Assembly (NCBI GenBank): GCA_958450325.1
Contig: OY288243.1
Location: 48,562,878 to 48,626,877 of the forward strand
Reading direction: 5' to 3'
DNA from: Agrostemma githago
Taxonomy: Eukaryota > Streptophyta > Magnoliopsida > Caryophyllales > Caryophyllaceae
Length of the DNA: 64,000 bases
In this document: one piece after another, positions 1-9,892 of the stretch
Layout: the number at the start of each line of letters is the position of its first letter
How positions within the stretch are numbered: position 1 is the first letter of the stretch
Notes under the pieces: model-generated
Told to the model about the DNA's origin: nothing
Seen by the model: the letters and a program-made list of their open reading frames with translations, nothing else
Databases searched by the model: none
Program-made: the position numbers and the translations under genes

Positions 1-639
1 TTTTTGCGTTTGTTTGTTTTGCGTTTTGACCTAGTTTAGGGTGCGTTGGCGTTGTACAGAAGTATGAAAACAGTTTCTTTTGGATTTTTTGAAATGTGTT
101 AGTTTAGCCGGGAATTGGATCAGGTAGTACGTCGATTAAAATGTTTTGACTCGAGATGTAAAATGTTAACGCAAAACATTAACGTATTCTGACCGAGTAT
201 ATTAGGAGATGAGTGCAGTTGCTTTGACATTCGAAACGAAATCGAAGTTTTAAAATTCGGGCAATTTTTGAAAAAAAGTTGGACCACTTTTTGCATACTC
301 TTAATATTGCCTTGTTAGGCTACAGACGCGACCTGACGATAACCGTTAAAAGGCTACAACACGCCTAGGTGGGGTAGCTTATACCCCTAAAAAAATGAAA
401 AGACGTCTAACTTCGTTGGGTCCAACGGGTGAAATGTGATATCTGCGTAGACCTGTTACTCTTGCGCGGGCATTTTGGCTTTTGGAAAGGGGTTTCGCGA
501 CTTCAGGAGGTCGTTCCCGATGTTCGGGGTTGTCGGATGTGAGAGAAAGGTTAAAGATTGTGGAGATGATTGTACTACAGAATAAGGAAGCTATGTGGGC
601 TAATGTTGCTAAGTGCCCGACCAAATACGGCGTTACCGA
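1..639 (+). other. Element A region upstream of the antisense gene remnant
   Basis: Noncoding. The first 470 bases are a diverged copy of 6838-7260, sharing the stretch around TAGGTGGGGTAGCTTAT (near 363 and 7170). Between about 480 and 640 the similarity to B is lost. The plant-mobile-domain coding part present in B is deleted here, so the upstream region is joined almost directly to the gene's tail. Confidence 0.6.
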
Positions 640-782
640 TCCTAGTATTCGTCAGTTCGTCTAAACGGGCCAAGACCGACAAGACTCATATAGCAAATGT
701 GAGTGAGAAGGGGAAGTGGGATTGGTTGGGATCACTTTTGGCTAGGGCGGTGGAAGCTTGTGTTAGGAGGGGTCGATGGTGA
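640..782 (+). pseudogene. Tail of antisense plant-mobile-domain gene (element A copy)
   Basis: Only the C-terminal basic/acidic tail survives. It shares the run RAKTDKTHI and a W-D-x-L-x-S-x-L-x-RA-x-EAC pattern with the end of the better copy in element B (8930-9108), followed by homologous 3' sequence around GTTGGACCGGTAG. The plant mobile domain is missing and the frame ends early at 780-782. Recognised only by alignment with B; on its own it would not be called. Confidence 0.55.
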
Positions 783-1040
783 AAGACCCGAGCAAGCATA
801 CCCGAATGGCAAGGGAAAGGAAAAGTTGGACCGGTAGCGCCCAACCGTTTAGTAATATGTTGTATTAATTGACATTATGTGGTGTATTGGCACTAGTTTT
901 TGTGGGGTTTTACTTGACGCGTTGTCGTTTCTCGGGGTAGCCGGATTTTGGATGTTTGATGTAAAGAGCCTCGACAAAGGCTTGATTTAATTGATTTTGC
1001 ATTAATGAGAAGCACATTTATTTAATTTTTTTTTTTGTGG
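783..1040. other. Element A 3' UTR, noncoding
   Basis: Aligns with 9109-9305 of element B, for example CTCGACAAAGGCT near 970 and 9233. No ORF of note. Confidence 0.55.
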
Positions 1041-1219
1041 TGGCTCGCAACTCGATTCTTCATTTTGCCCGGATTGCGCTTTCGAGTTTTCACTCCGTCC
1101 TCGGCTCACCTTTGTTTTGTCTTTTTTTTTAAATGTTTTTTTTAACGATGGCTCGCAACTCGTTTCTTCATTTTGCCCGGGGTGCCTTTCTGGATTTTCA
1201 CCCCATCCTCGGCTCGTCG
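1041..1219. repeat. Two-copy ~70 bp tandem repeat in element A 3' UTR
   Basis: Two copies of a unit that begins GGCTCGCAACTCG and ends CCTCGGCTC (about 1041-1109 and 1150-1219), separated by T-rich sequence. The same unit occurs three times in element B at 9307-9590. Tandem repeats in the hypervariable 3' UTR are an established property of Tat/Ogre-type elements and can seed satellites. Confidence 0.8.
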
Positions 1220-1337
1220 TTTGTTCTTCGTCATTTTAAAATCACTCATTGACCGGGTCATGGGAAGAGTCTCGGTTTGTACATGAATCGATTAATTGAT
1301 TTTGTTTGTTCGGTCGTTTGGTTGTACTCGGGGACGG

Positions 1338-1386
1338 GTTGCCTACGTATCCGTGTTTGGATGGAATCAAACCATATTCGTAGTTC
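1338..1386. promoter_or_regulatory. Conserved 3' UTR motif between pol and antisense gene (element A copy)
   Basis: Pattern TTGCCTACGTATCC, then about 10 variable bases, then GGAATCAAACCA, then TCGTAGTTC. The same pattern is at 9711-9758 (B) and 18267-18312 (C). CTACG near one end can pair with CGTAG near the other, so a hairpin is possible on either strand. Function unknown. Confidence 0.6.
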
Positions 1387-2414
1387 TTTTTAGATGTGAG
1401 TGATTTTGCTTTAGACTCGTTATGCCAATTATCGATGTTAGATGTTTAGAGTGTATTCACATGGGTTTTCACCCTGGCTAAAATTAATGTGAAATGGTCG
1501 GTTGTGACCCCTTGAAAGTGACAATTACGGAGATACCGTGTTTGGGTCAGGGTGACTGGCTTGGACGATTTTGGAATGTGGAGCTAGGTAGTGAGTGGCT
1601 CTGATGAAGTAAGATCTGGAGCTTGATTTTTGTGGAGTTAAGGCTATGGGGTTGCGGTTTCGTAATGTGGTAGGAAAGGGGAAGCTGAGTAAAAATGACT
1701 CAGACATCAATTGGGTGGGTTGTAAATTACGTGGGATCTGATTTCCATCTCTGGCCCTAACGGTTGGGATTATCCTATTGAGCTTGACTCCTCAAAATTC
1801 CGGACTGTCTCCTAACAAGTGTCTCGGGAAGGTCTTAAGGGCCGTAATGTAGGGAGGCTAGTGTTTGGGTGCTAGTTGACTGGTATGTTCATTTTTCTCT
1901 TTTTTCGTTTTCGTTCGGACTTTGCATTTGAAGTTGAGTTGAATGATTGGGGGTTTTATTTTGACCGTTAAGTTTGGTCTTGATCACTGAATTGCGCCGG
2001 TTTAGTTTGGCCTTGGCTTCATTTTGTTTGGCACTTTTTGACCGTTTCAGACTTCTTTTTCTTTTTGTCAGACAAGCACCTATGGTAGGAAATGGTCGGT
2101 CTTTACTTGAGGGGTATTTATTGTGGGGAATGGGTTTGCCTTCCGTCCTTGATCACAAGTTAAGGGATTATCTAGATTCGTCATAGGATTCAGTAATGCT
2201 CGTTCTAAGGGGTAATTATGTGGCTTTCTATACCAGACATGGAATAGGTAAGAAAAAGGAACACGGGATCTCAGCTCTTGTTGTTCCTCGTTGTTTCGAG
2301 GTATGTTTTACTGTTATCAATAACTGGCATAGTTCCGAGTTGTAAGCAAGAAAGTGCATTATTAAATCAAGCGATTGTCGAGGCGCATTATAAAGGAAGA
2401 AAAGTTTATTTCTT
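1387..2414. other. Element A spacer where pol should be
   Basis: About 1 kb without recognisable pol. The first 60 bases continue the match to B (AGTGATTTTGCTTTAGACTCG near 1400 and 9773). From about 2270 it matches the B spacer at 11640-11770. Between these I recognise nothing; the short ORFs look like chance. Confidence 0.5.
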
Positions 2415-2447
2415 TTTATTGATAGTAATAAGCGGGCTATGCGCCCG
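2415..2447 (-). promoter_or_regulatory. Hairpin plus AATAAA downstream of gag (element A)
   Basis: On the minus strand CGGGC-GCATA-GCCCG forms a 5-bp stem (2433-2447), followed 12 bases later by AATAAA (2415-2420). It sits about 100 bases after the gag stop. The same arrangement is in B (11771-11807) and in the B LTR (31704-31738), with a different but still paired stem. A poly(A)-region role is inferred. Confidence 0.5.
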
Positions 2448-2545
2448 AGATATTGTTTTCGGGGAGGTGGGAGGCAGATCCCCTCGCACCTCCTGACTCA
2501 ATGTAAAAAAATAAAAGACATTTGTTATACTATTAGGTCTAGGCC

Positions 2546-3283
2546 CTATGATGAACTAGACTCTGACTCGGACACAGATTTACTCGTCTCGGTGGATGCC
2601 TGTGGGTTGTCAGGATTTTCCTCGATGTTCCGGACATTCTCCTTTATAGGGTCGCGGTGGGAACAACCGAAGGTGTCGTTAAGGACAGTGTGAACGCTAA
2701 AGGGGTTTGTGGTATTGTTAGGTTTTTCGGGCGGAGGGAGAGGGATAGTCTCATTTTCTATCATATCTTGTATGGTATGCTTGAGCCGAAAACAAGATTC
2801 GGTATCATGCCCATTGCCACGGTGGTATAGGCAATAAGCATTAGGGGACCAACTGTTGCTTCGTTTGCTTACTGGTGGGTTCGGAGTGGAACTCAAAGGT
2901 GAGAGTAACCCTTGATCGACTAGGCACTTAAGGGCTTCGGTGTAAGATGAGTTGATTGGGGTAAACTTTCTCAGTGACCTTCCTACTTTGTTGGGTGTGG
3001 CCTTGTAAGGTCTTTGTATTCCTTCCGTATCGACTTTAGGAAGCTCCGATCGGGCAGAGCATTGGGATAATCTATCCTGGGTAGGCTTTTGGGTATGGTA
3101 ATTGCTCAGGTTGGCGTTTGTATCGCTTTCGGTGTCTCCACTCTCAAGGAAACTGAGGCGGCTATCGATGTAACGGACGGATAAAGTCAAACGGGTTACT
3201 GAAGTATGGATGTTGCGAACCAATTTGGCTAGGGTATTGACATCGTTGCGGATGCTTTTGATGGCGCTTGAATCTACCGACAT
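2546..3283 (-). pseudogene. gag: Gag remnant of element A, core domain deleted
   Basis: An open frame of 245 codons. The first ~55 residues match the N-terminus of B gag (28254-29161): a predicted coiled region with the pattern IDSxLxxLE. The capsid-like core present in B and C (GTEDPxxHIRAFKxYMAxKG) is missing. The frame resumes at the nucleocapsid module, with a zinc motif C-x2-H-x4-H-x4-C (CLYHRGNGHDTESC, about residue 150), where the second cysteine of the usual knuckle is histidine. It ends in a Ser/Glu tail, SESESSSS. The loss of the core by an in-frame deletion makes a functional Gag unlikely. Confidence 0.8.
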
Positions 3284-4923
3284 GTTGGGGAGTGATTCTA
3301 GTGAGAAAGGATTAAAAGGTCAGATTGGATCCACCGGATGACTTAGAGACTGGAGGGATGCTCATAACTGAGCGACACGGAGACAAGACCCTTGATTCGC
3401 GCATGTGTGCGGTCATTGGCTTTGGGACTCAGGTGCTATAGACTCATGGTATATTCGGCGAAACGCCTAATGAATCTCAAGTCTCTGTAACAAGACAATT
3501 TGACACAAACCTCGGAGGTGAGGCTTAAAGAGGACTTCTCGAAATGAGACGACCCGAAATGTAAAACCTCGGGTAGAGGCGATCCTAGTAACTAACACAG
3601 ACAGTTAATCACACGGTTCTACGACGTAAGAGGTTGATCGCGATCCCGGCTCAGGATCAAAGATTTTTTTTGAAAAAGGACCGATACTCGCTGAGGAAAG
3701 TATTTTTCTTTTTTTTTCAAAAAGTGATTTTGCAAAGCTAGGGTGACGATGGTGTGGTGACCTCGTTGGTGGCGTGAAGGTGTGCTGCCCCATGTGTGTG
3801 TCGGGAATCCGATGATGGCAACAGTGTAAAAGCCCCTTTTTTTTGAAAGGAACACGGTTCTTTAGGGAAACCTTTTTTTTGAAAACGATTGCGTGATGCT
3901 TCTATCGAGACTGCTATTAATTAGTTAGTTCGATATTTGCGGTGTACGTGATGCCCGTGGCAGAGCGTGAAGTTTAACGATGGTGTTTTAAAGGTGTAAC
4001 TAAATCCTTATCAAAGAACTTAGGTGATGAATAGTGTCTTTAGAAAAAGCTTTCAAAACGAGTGATCCACGTTTGTCGGTTGCATTAACTAGCATTTGAC
4101 AGTGGAGAGTGATGTATTGTGAGAAGTGTTTCTAGAATGTAACCGTTTAGGGTTCCTTGACTTCATTAATTGAAGCTTCGGTTGTGTTAACGGCATGCGC
4201 GTATTTTTTTTTTTGAAAATAAGAAATTTAACCGCTTAGTGTACCTTGATTCCATTGATCGGGAATCTCGGTGGTATTAACGGTATTCATTATTGACGGG
4301 TTTTGCTTTGGCCAAGATGATGGCATTGAAAATATTACATTTTTTTGAAATTGGTGAGTGTAAAATTTGCCATGATAACGACATCTAAAAATGTTTTTCC
4401 CCTTTTAGAAATCACGATTTGTCCGGAGCATCGGCGTTTAAAAGGTCGTTTTGAAAAGAGGAAGTATTTTTGAAAACGGAATTGGGTGTGGTTGAATATG
4501 TTGGCGTGGTTGAATCCGGATGTTTAGTGTTTTATTTGGGTTGTTTGCAATCACGCTACACATAACTAGGAATATATACACTCATGCAGGATGTAGACAC
4601 AGGTAGGTTAGTGTAGGCTACCGCCCACGAATAGTCTTTACTTAGGTATTTGACCAATCATCTAGGAAGACGAGTGTCATACCATCCGTTCAGAACTATC
4701 CGCTTATTAATCCCGCGGGTTACGCGTTAGGCGGCCGGAGCGTCAACCGAGGATATCTTCGCGTGTCCCTAAAGATCTTACTGCAAAGAGGTCGATTGGT
4801 CCTGATATCGGTTAGGATGGGCTTTTTAGGGCCAAAACCTGTAGTGACCACAACTAGGAACTAAGAAATGAGCTTCACCGACCTCGTTCAAGTTACACCA
4901 CCGCTGGAAACTTGTTTCCAAAT
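3284..4923 (-). other. Long untranslated leader of element A
   Basis: Lies between PBS and gag start on the minus strand. No coding sequence. Aligns with the B leader at 29162-30540 over most of its length, for example ACGGTT-CTACGACGTAAGAG near 3612 and 29487, and ACACTCATGCAGGATG near 4577 and 30447. The leader of about 1.6 kb is long, as is usual for Tat elements. Confidence 0.65.
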
Positions 4924-4940
4924 TCCCAGCGGAGTCGCCA
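4924..4940 (-). other. Primer-binding site, element A
   Basis: The minus strand reads TGGCGACTCCGCTGGGA directly after the LTR end with a 3-base spacer. It starts with TGG, complementary to the CCA end of a tRNA. Nearly the same 18-mer is used by element C (25837-25854). I do not assign the tRNA; Arg-type primers are reported for this group. Confidence 0.75.
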
Positions 4941-4943
4941 AAC

Positions 4944-5346
4944 TGTGGACGTCCGTCCGCAGCGCCCAGCGCCCCGCTTGCCCGTGCGGGACTGACCCGG
5001 TTTTCATCGTGTGGCGGCGGCCACCCACGAGGCCTCCTCCCTGCCGGGGGCCGGTCCAATCTCGCGTAAGGGGCGAAGTGTCGGACCTTGATTTGGATGA
5101 CGATCCAGACTTTTACTAGACGGGTGCGGGCACCCGTGTTTCCGTTTGGGAATCGATCGAGTAGTGGTTGTAAATGTTTAAAGGCCGATTCATTTGGTAA
5201 GGCGGCCTTTTTAGTGAACTGAATTTGTTGCCGATTTGTGGAGTCGCCACCAAGTCAATTATGGGGACTCGGAAACCGTTCAAGTCAACTTTGATCCCTT
5301 GCCGGCTCAAAGTTGAGTGGCACAGGACCTAAAGATAAAGACTTGT
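4944..5346 (-). repeat. Truncated LTR of the A/B family
   Basis: Starts TGTGGAC on the plus strand next to the PBS. From about 4980 to 5346 it matches the B LTR at 30545-30908 (AGACGGGTGCGG, GGAATCGATYGAG and others). At 5346, after AAAGACTTGT, similarity stops abruptly, so about 1.7 kb of the LTR has been deleted. It may serve both as the 5' LTR of A and as the 3' LTR of B. Confidence 0.8.
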
Positions 5347-6328
5347 GAGCGATCCCTTACTGAATGCACAATGGTGTCTGCGCTAGTCGTTGGGCTTGCA
5401 TTTGCTTAGTGGGTTCTTACGGGAATGTGCTAAAATAATAATCCTCTGGGATGTAAGTTGAGTGCTTAGGGACTTGCTAGGATAACTGGTTGCTTCGGGT
5501 GCTTTAGGGTTGTGGATATGTCCCTTTTTTCGTTTTATCATGCGGTCAAACGCAAGCATCCTTATTAATCAAAGCTCTCGTGTTCGTTCATTGCTTGCGG
5601 TCAATTTCGACTAGAGGAGGTTGTAAGGCCTGCCTTATAGGACTTGAATTTTCTCCTAACTCCCTTGATCGGCTCCTGGGACGGTGTGGGCTCGTCCGGT
5701 TAGGTTTCCGGCAGTGATTGAAATTGGTTCGGGCTAGGGGCACTATTTGTTGGAGGATGTACTGGCGAGTCACCTGCGCCTTGCAAATGCAGGTTTATCT
5801 CTTATGGTTTGCTTTACTCAGTAGCGCCCTAGGTTCGGGATTATTGGAGTATCGGTCTTAGTTCTATAGCTTGTTTTGTCCTATGGTTTAGTATTCGCTT
5901 TCCTTTGGAACAGTTCGCTTTTATTCTAGCCGGTTGACTTGGCTGACGCTGTTCAGCCCCCAGTCTTCCCCTTGGCACTACTCAGGGTCGACGTTGTTGG
6001 GGTAGCCTCTATTGAGCCCCTCCCCCTTTGTTCTGCTGAGGAGATGGATGCCGGGATTGAGTGGCACGACCGGATGTACCGGGTGAGTCTTTTTTGTTTT
6101 TTGTTTAGGCTCTAAGAATTATGGTCGGCTTGCCTAACTTTTATGGTTGCCTTCTCAGGTTTCTTCGCCTTGCCATCAGCGGTTGTGGTAGGCAGCCAAC
6201 CGCTTCTGGGCCTGTGCCTCGAGGGTCTCCCGTGATACTTCGGGGCCTCGATCAGTGAGTATACATGGCTGAGGTGATTTTCCTAGGCTGCTTGTATGTG
6301 CTATTCTAATGTTTGAGCGTATTTGTAG
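5347..6328 (+). other. Spacer with splice-like signals before the coiled-coil exon
   Basis: Not similar to anything else in the window. Near 6041-6083 a short open stretch starting with ATG GAT GCC ends at CGG followed by GTGAGT, and CTTCTCAG occurs at about 6150-6157. A second GTGAGTAT lies near 6257 and TTTGTAG at 6322-6328. These look like two introns of a plus-strand gene, but I could not keep one reading frame across the middle exon, so it is either degraded or spliced differently. Confidence 0.35.
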
Positions 6329-6691
6329 GATGTCTCGGATATTGTGGGACAGCTGGAGACTCGGGTGACCGAGCTCGAGGCGAGAGAGGTTGAGTCACAG
6401 CGGGTCCTGCAATCTCAGGCTGACGAGATTGCCTTCGAGAAGGAGCAGCTGGCTCGGTCTCGGGGCGAGACCTCTACACAGGGTGAGGCCAGACACCAGA
6501 TGGAGATGGATACTGAGGCTGAGGTTGAGGCTACGGACGCTATGGAGGAGACCGGAGGGATTCCTGAGACAGCTACACTAGATATGCTGTCGGGGATGGA
6601 TGGTAGTGAGTCTCCTCTTATAGACCTGGAGGACCTAGGTTTAGATGGTAACCTTTGTGAGGTCGTGACAGCCGTTGGTGGGGGCTTCTAG
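6329..6691 (+). pseudogene. Orphan coiled-coil exon, antisense to element B
   Basis: Open for about 120 codons after a good acceptor (TTTGTAG at 6322-6328) to TAG at 6689-6691. There is no ATG at its start, so it reads as a last exon. The first ~45 residues form a heptad-rich coiled coil (LETRVTELEAREVE, then SQADEIAFEKEQLARS). After that comes a very acidic tail with DTEAEVEATDAMEE and DLEDLGLDG. A T-rich possible poly(A) region with TTTGTATA repeats follows. It lies on the same strand as the plant-mobile-domain gene 0.9 kb downstream. No family is recognised. It may be a host-derived exon carried by the element or part of a second antisense gene. Confidence 0.45.
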
Positions 6692-7552
6692 GAGTCCTAC
6701 CTAGCCTTGATTTTGTATAAGGATTTGTATATTTTGTATATTTGTTTTAGATTCTTAGTATTTGAATTAGTTGGATTAATGTTGCATTTTCATTCGACCA
6801 ATCGTTTACCTAGATTGACAAGTAATCACTTTTGTGTTTGTTTGTTTTGCGATATGACTTGGTTTAGGGTGCGTTAGCGTTGCGTGAGAGGATGAAAACA
6901 ACTTTTTCGGATGTTTTGAAATGCATTAGCTTGAGCCGGGAATCGGATCAGGTAGTACGTCGGTTAAAACATTTTTGACTCGAGATGTAAAATATAAATG
7001 TGCTTTGATTACATATGTCCAGAGATGAGCGAGATTGTTTGGCATTCAGGATGGAACCGAAGTTTTTAAAAATTCGAGAAACTTTAAAAAAAAAAAGTTA
7101 GACCACTTTTATATATTTATAAAATTGCCTTGCTACAGACGCGACTTGACGACGACTGCTAATATGCTACGACACGCCTAGGTGGGGTAGCTTATCCCCC
7201 TTTTAAAAAATAAAAATAAAATAAAAAACGTCGAAGTCTCGTGCATCTGACGAGTGAACTCACATTCCTGTGGCTCTTACATGGGTATCTCGGTTTTCAG
7301 GGTGGACTCTAATGATTTTGTGAGGTTGTTCCTGACACAAGATGATAGCCATGACGATCACGGGGGGCCCGAGTTTCTATCCTTGGGTTGCTCGGGTTGA
7401 GCCATGCTTGGCTTCAGGCGCTCGGGCTGAGGCAATTGACTTCCGGGTCGCTTGGGCTTAGGCGGGCGGGCCCTCGGGCGCGTGGGCCGGTGCGGTTCGA
7501 GTCCCGGGTTATGAAAATTTTCGTTGTTTCCTAAATTTTGTGGGATTAGTGC
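6692..7552 (+). other. Noncoding region upstream of the element B antisense gene
   Basis: 6838-7260 is the counterpart of the window start (1-470), which marks it as a family-specific region. 7370-7500 is GC-rich and repeats GCTCGGGY-TGAGGC-like pieces. No gene is seen. The TATA box of the antisense gene follows. Confidence 0.5.
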
Positions 7553-7560
7553 TATATATA
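7553..7560 (+). promoter_or_regulatory. TATA box of element B antisense gene
   Basis: TATATATA 67 bases before the chosen ATG at 7627. Element C has TATAAATA in the matching place before its copy of the gene. Confidence 0.5.
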
Positions 7561-7626
7561 CGTGTTGTGGGTGTAAGTCCTAGGCATAGTAGGATATCCT
7601 TAAGGTATAGAACCCTATCTAGGGTC

Positions 7627-9108
7627 ATGTCGGGTTGCGGGAATGTTTTGACCGAGTGGGCGGATTTGTTTAAGAAATGCGACCCCGGGGTTAGTTCAAA
7701 TGATGGTTTATCAGTGGTTGTTGCGCTTAGCCGAGTCAATGTACAGGATGATTTTCTACGGGCATGCTCTAGGTTTTGGGACTCAAAATATCACGTTTTT
7801 GCTTTCCTCGGGGGGAAAGTTTGTCCTTTGCCCAAAGAAATATATGCTATTGGCGGGTGGAGTTCAGTTCGACCTTGTGTGCCTTGTGGGGATGGCGCTT
7901 ACATGGAGCGTCTTTATCACTTTTTGGACCTTTCTTCATTGGAGGAGGCTAAAGGCTATTTTGGTGTGGATGGTCTTAATCTAGAGTTGATTTTTAGGAC
8001 ATTCTCACAAGTCGGCTCTCGTCATGTTTCGACCTTGGCCTGCAGGCGTGCTTTCAATATTGCTATGGCTTGTTATTATCTTTTTGAGGACACGCGGTCA
8101 CGCGAAGGTTGGGGCAATCCTCAAGTGTTGGATGTGGTAGCAGCTATGGAGCATGGACGATCACCCTCTTTGCTCATTTTAGGTGAACTTGTTCTGGGTC
8201 TTGACGCTAGTGTTCCTGCATAGGGATTACTTCCTCGGGGTTCTAAGGTTATCCTACAGGTGTGTTTTTTTGTTGTGTTATTTTGTAGCTCGGTTTTATT
8301 TGTTTTGTGGTTGTTTTGACTTCGGGGGTGTGATGCTTCGTCGTATTTTGTACAGGTTTGGTTGCAAGAGCGGCTCGGCTTAATCGACCCTCCCCGGTGT
8401 TTAAAAGATTACAACTATCGGGGTTTCACGGGCCGGAAGATGGTGCTGATGTGGAATAAAAATTCTGAAGAGGAGTATTGGTTTTCCTACCTAGTTAGGG
8501 GAGAGGTTGTCATCAGGTGGTCCATCCCGTTGTGGAATATCAATGGGTGTGTCAGGTTTCCAATTTCGTCTTTGACCTGGGCTTTGTTACTACTATCCAT
8601 GAGGGATCAGGTTTATATTTACCCGAGCATGTTGTCAAATCAGATGGGTGTCCGACCTCCTATTCCAGATGACGCTAAGGTCGTTTCTAGTTCTGATCCA
8701 TGGACCGAGGATTTGCTCAGGGGGTTTAGGGTGTCTTGGGAACAGAAGTTTTTGCATCCCTTTGATCGACCGACCGACAACACTTTCGTCCAGCAGAGGG
8801 TTTGTGAACGCTCATTAGGACAGACCGTTTCAAAAGTTAGAAAGACAGCTCCGCTAAGAGGCGAAGAGGAGACTCAAGAGACTAGGTGCCTAACCAGAGA
8901 CAGTGGGACCGATCCTAGTTTAGTCAGTTCATCCGAACGGGCCAAGACCGACAAAACCCATATTAAGGTTGGGAAAGAGGAGAGGAAGTGGGATTTGCTG
9001 GACTCACGTTTGGATAGGGCGTTAGAAGCGTGCTTTCGGAAAATTGAAGAGGAGGAACGCAAGCGATCATGCCCGAATAGTGAGGGTAAGGAAGGGTTGG
9101 ACCGGTAG
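7627..9108 (+). pseudogene. Antisense two-exon plant mobile domain (PMD) gene, element B
   Basis: Exon 1 is 7627-8259 and exon 2 is 8356-9108, with a 96-base intron that starts GTGTGT and ends TTGTACAG, phase 0 on both sides. The product would be about 461 residues. Residues 40-90 carry the plant mobile domain signature: FWDSKYHVFAF, then CPLPKEIYAIGGW. Exon 2 starts with the Trp-rich part (WLQERLGLI, then IRWSIPLWNING). The tail is basic and charged. The start is ATG 7627, because it matches the start region of the C copy and follows a TATA box. An in-frame TAG at 8221-8223, just before the donor, breaks exon 1. PMD proteins act in silencing in plants and also occur in transposons. Here the gene lies antisense to gag-pol between the 3' LTR side and integrase. 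Its role in the element is unknown. Confidence 0.7.
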
Positions 9109-9306
9109 AGCCCAGCTGTTTAATACTATGTTTTATTAATTGATATTATATGGCGTATTAGTACTAGTTTTTGTGGAGTTTAGACACGTTAATTTTCCGG
9201 GATGTCCGGATTTTGGGTGTTTGATGTAGATGCCTCGACAAAGGCTCGATTTAACCAGTTTTGTTTTTAATGAGAAGCACGTTTATTTTTCTCAATTTTT
9301 TTTTTG

Positions 9307-9590
9307 GTGGCTCGCAACTCGATTCTTCATTTTACCCGGAGCGCCCTTTCGGGTTTTCACTCCGTCCTTGGCTCACCCCTTTTTTTTGTTTTTTTTGTTT
9401 TATTTTTTTTGTTGTTTTTTGTTTTTTTTTACGGCTCGCAACTCGATTCTTCATTTTGCCCGGGGCGCCCTTTCGGGTTTTCACCCCGTCCTCGGCTCGT
9501 CGTTTTTTTTTGACGACGGCTCGCAACTCGTTTCTTCGTTTTGCCCGGAGCGCCCTTTCGGGTTTTCACCCCGTCCTTGGCTCGTCGTTT
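9307..9590. repeat. Three-copy ~70 bp tandem repeat in element B 3' UTR
   Basis: Units start GGCTCGCAACTCG at about 9308, 9432 and 9517. Each contains CGCCCTTTCGGGTTTTCAC and ends near CTTGGCTC or CTCGGCTC, with T-rich spacers of varying length. Same unit as 1041-1219 in element A, with one more copy. ORFs called here simply read through the repeat. Confidence 0.85.
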
Positions 9591-9710
9591 GTGCTTCGTC
9601 ACTTTAAATCACTCGTTGACCGGGTCGTAAAAGGAGTCCCCGTTTATACATGGATCGATTAATCGATCTTTGTTATTTTTTCGGTTGTTTGGTTGTACCC
9701 GGGGAATGGG

Positions 9711-9758
9711 TTGCCTACGTATCCGCTTTTAGACGAAATCAAACCATGTTCGTAGTTC
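9711..9758. promoter_or_regulatory. Conserved 3' UTR motif, element B copy
   Basis: TTGCCTACGTATCC, then AAATCAAACCATG, then TTCGTAGTTC. It lies about 600 bases after the antisense gene stop and 135 bases beyond the integrase stop. CTACG and CGTAG at the two ends can pair. See 1338-1386 and 18267-18312. Confidence 0.6.
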
Positions 9759-9892
9759 TTTAGAACAATGTGAGTGATTTTGCTTTAGACTCGTTTATGC
9801 CCTTTATCGATGCGAACTGACTTTTTGTTTTGTTGTAGTTGTTGTTTTTGTTTCCCTCTAAGTCGGAGGTCGGGACGTGGTTTCTGGGGTGT

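Larger units (their letters stand above)
1..5346 (-). mobile_element. Element A: degenerate Tat/Retand-type Ty3 retrotransposon remnant, cut by the window start
   Basis: The order read on the plus strand is antisense-gene tail, 3' UTR tandem repeats, conserved 48-base motif, spacer, gag remnant (minus), long leader, PBS and LTR start. Blocks 1-470 and 640-1430 align by eye with 6838-7260 and 8910-9830 of element B, and 2270-2545 aligns with 11640-11907. Protease, RT, RNase H and integrase are absent. It is a deletion derivative of the same family as B. The left end lies outside the window, so the 3' LTR is not seen. Confidence 0.8.

Noticed and set aside
4826..5119. ORFs on both strands in the GC-rich LTR start
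   Set aside because: Both strands are open owing to GC content; the region is the PBS and LTR edge and the matching place in B does not keep the frames.
9230..9662. Overlapping ORFs rich in Phe and Leu
   Set aside because: They read through the 70 bp tandem repeats and poly-T of the 3' UTR; three frames are open at once because of the repeat.
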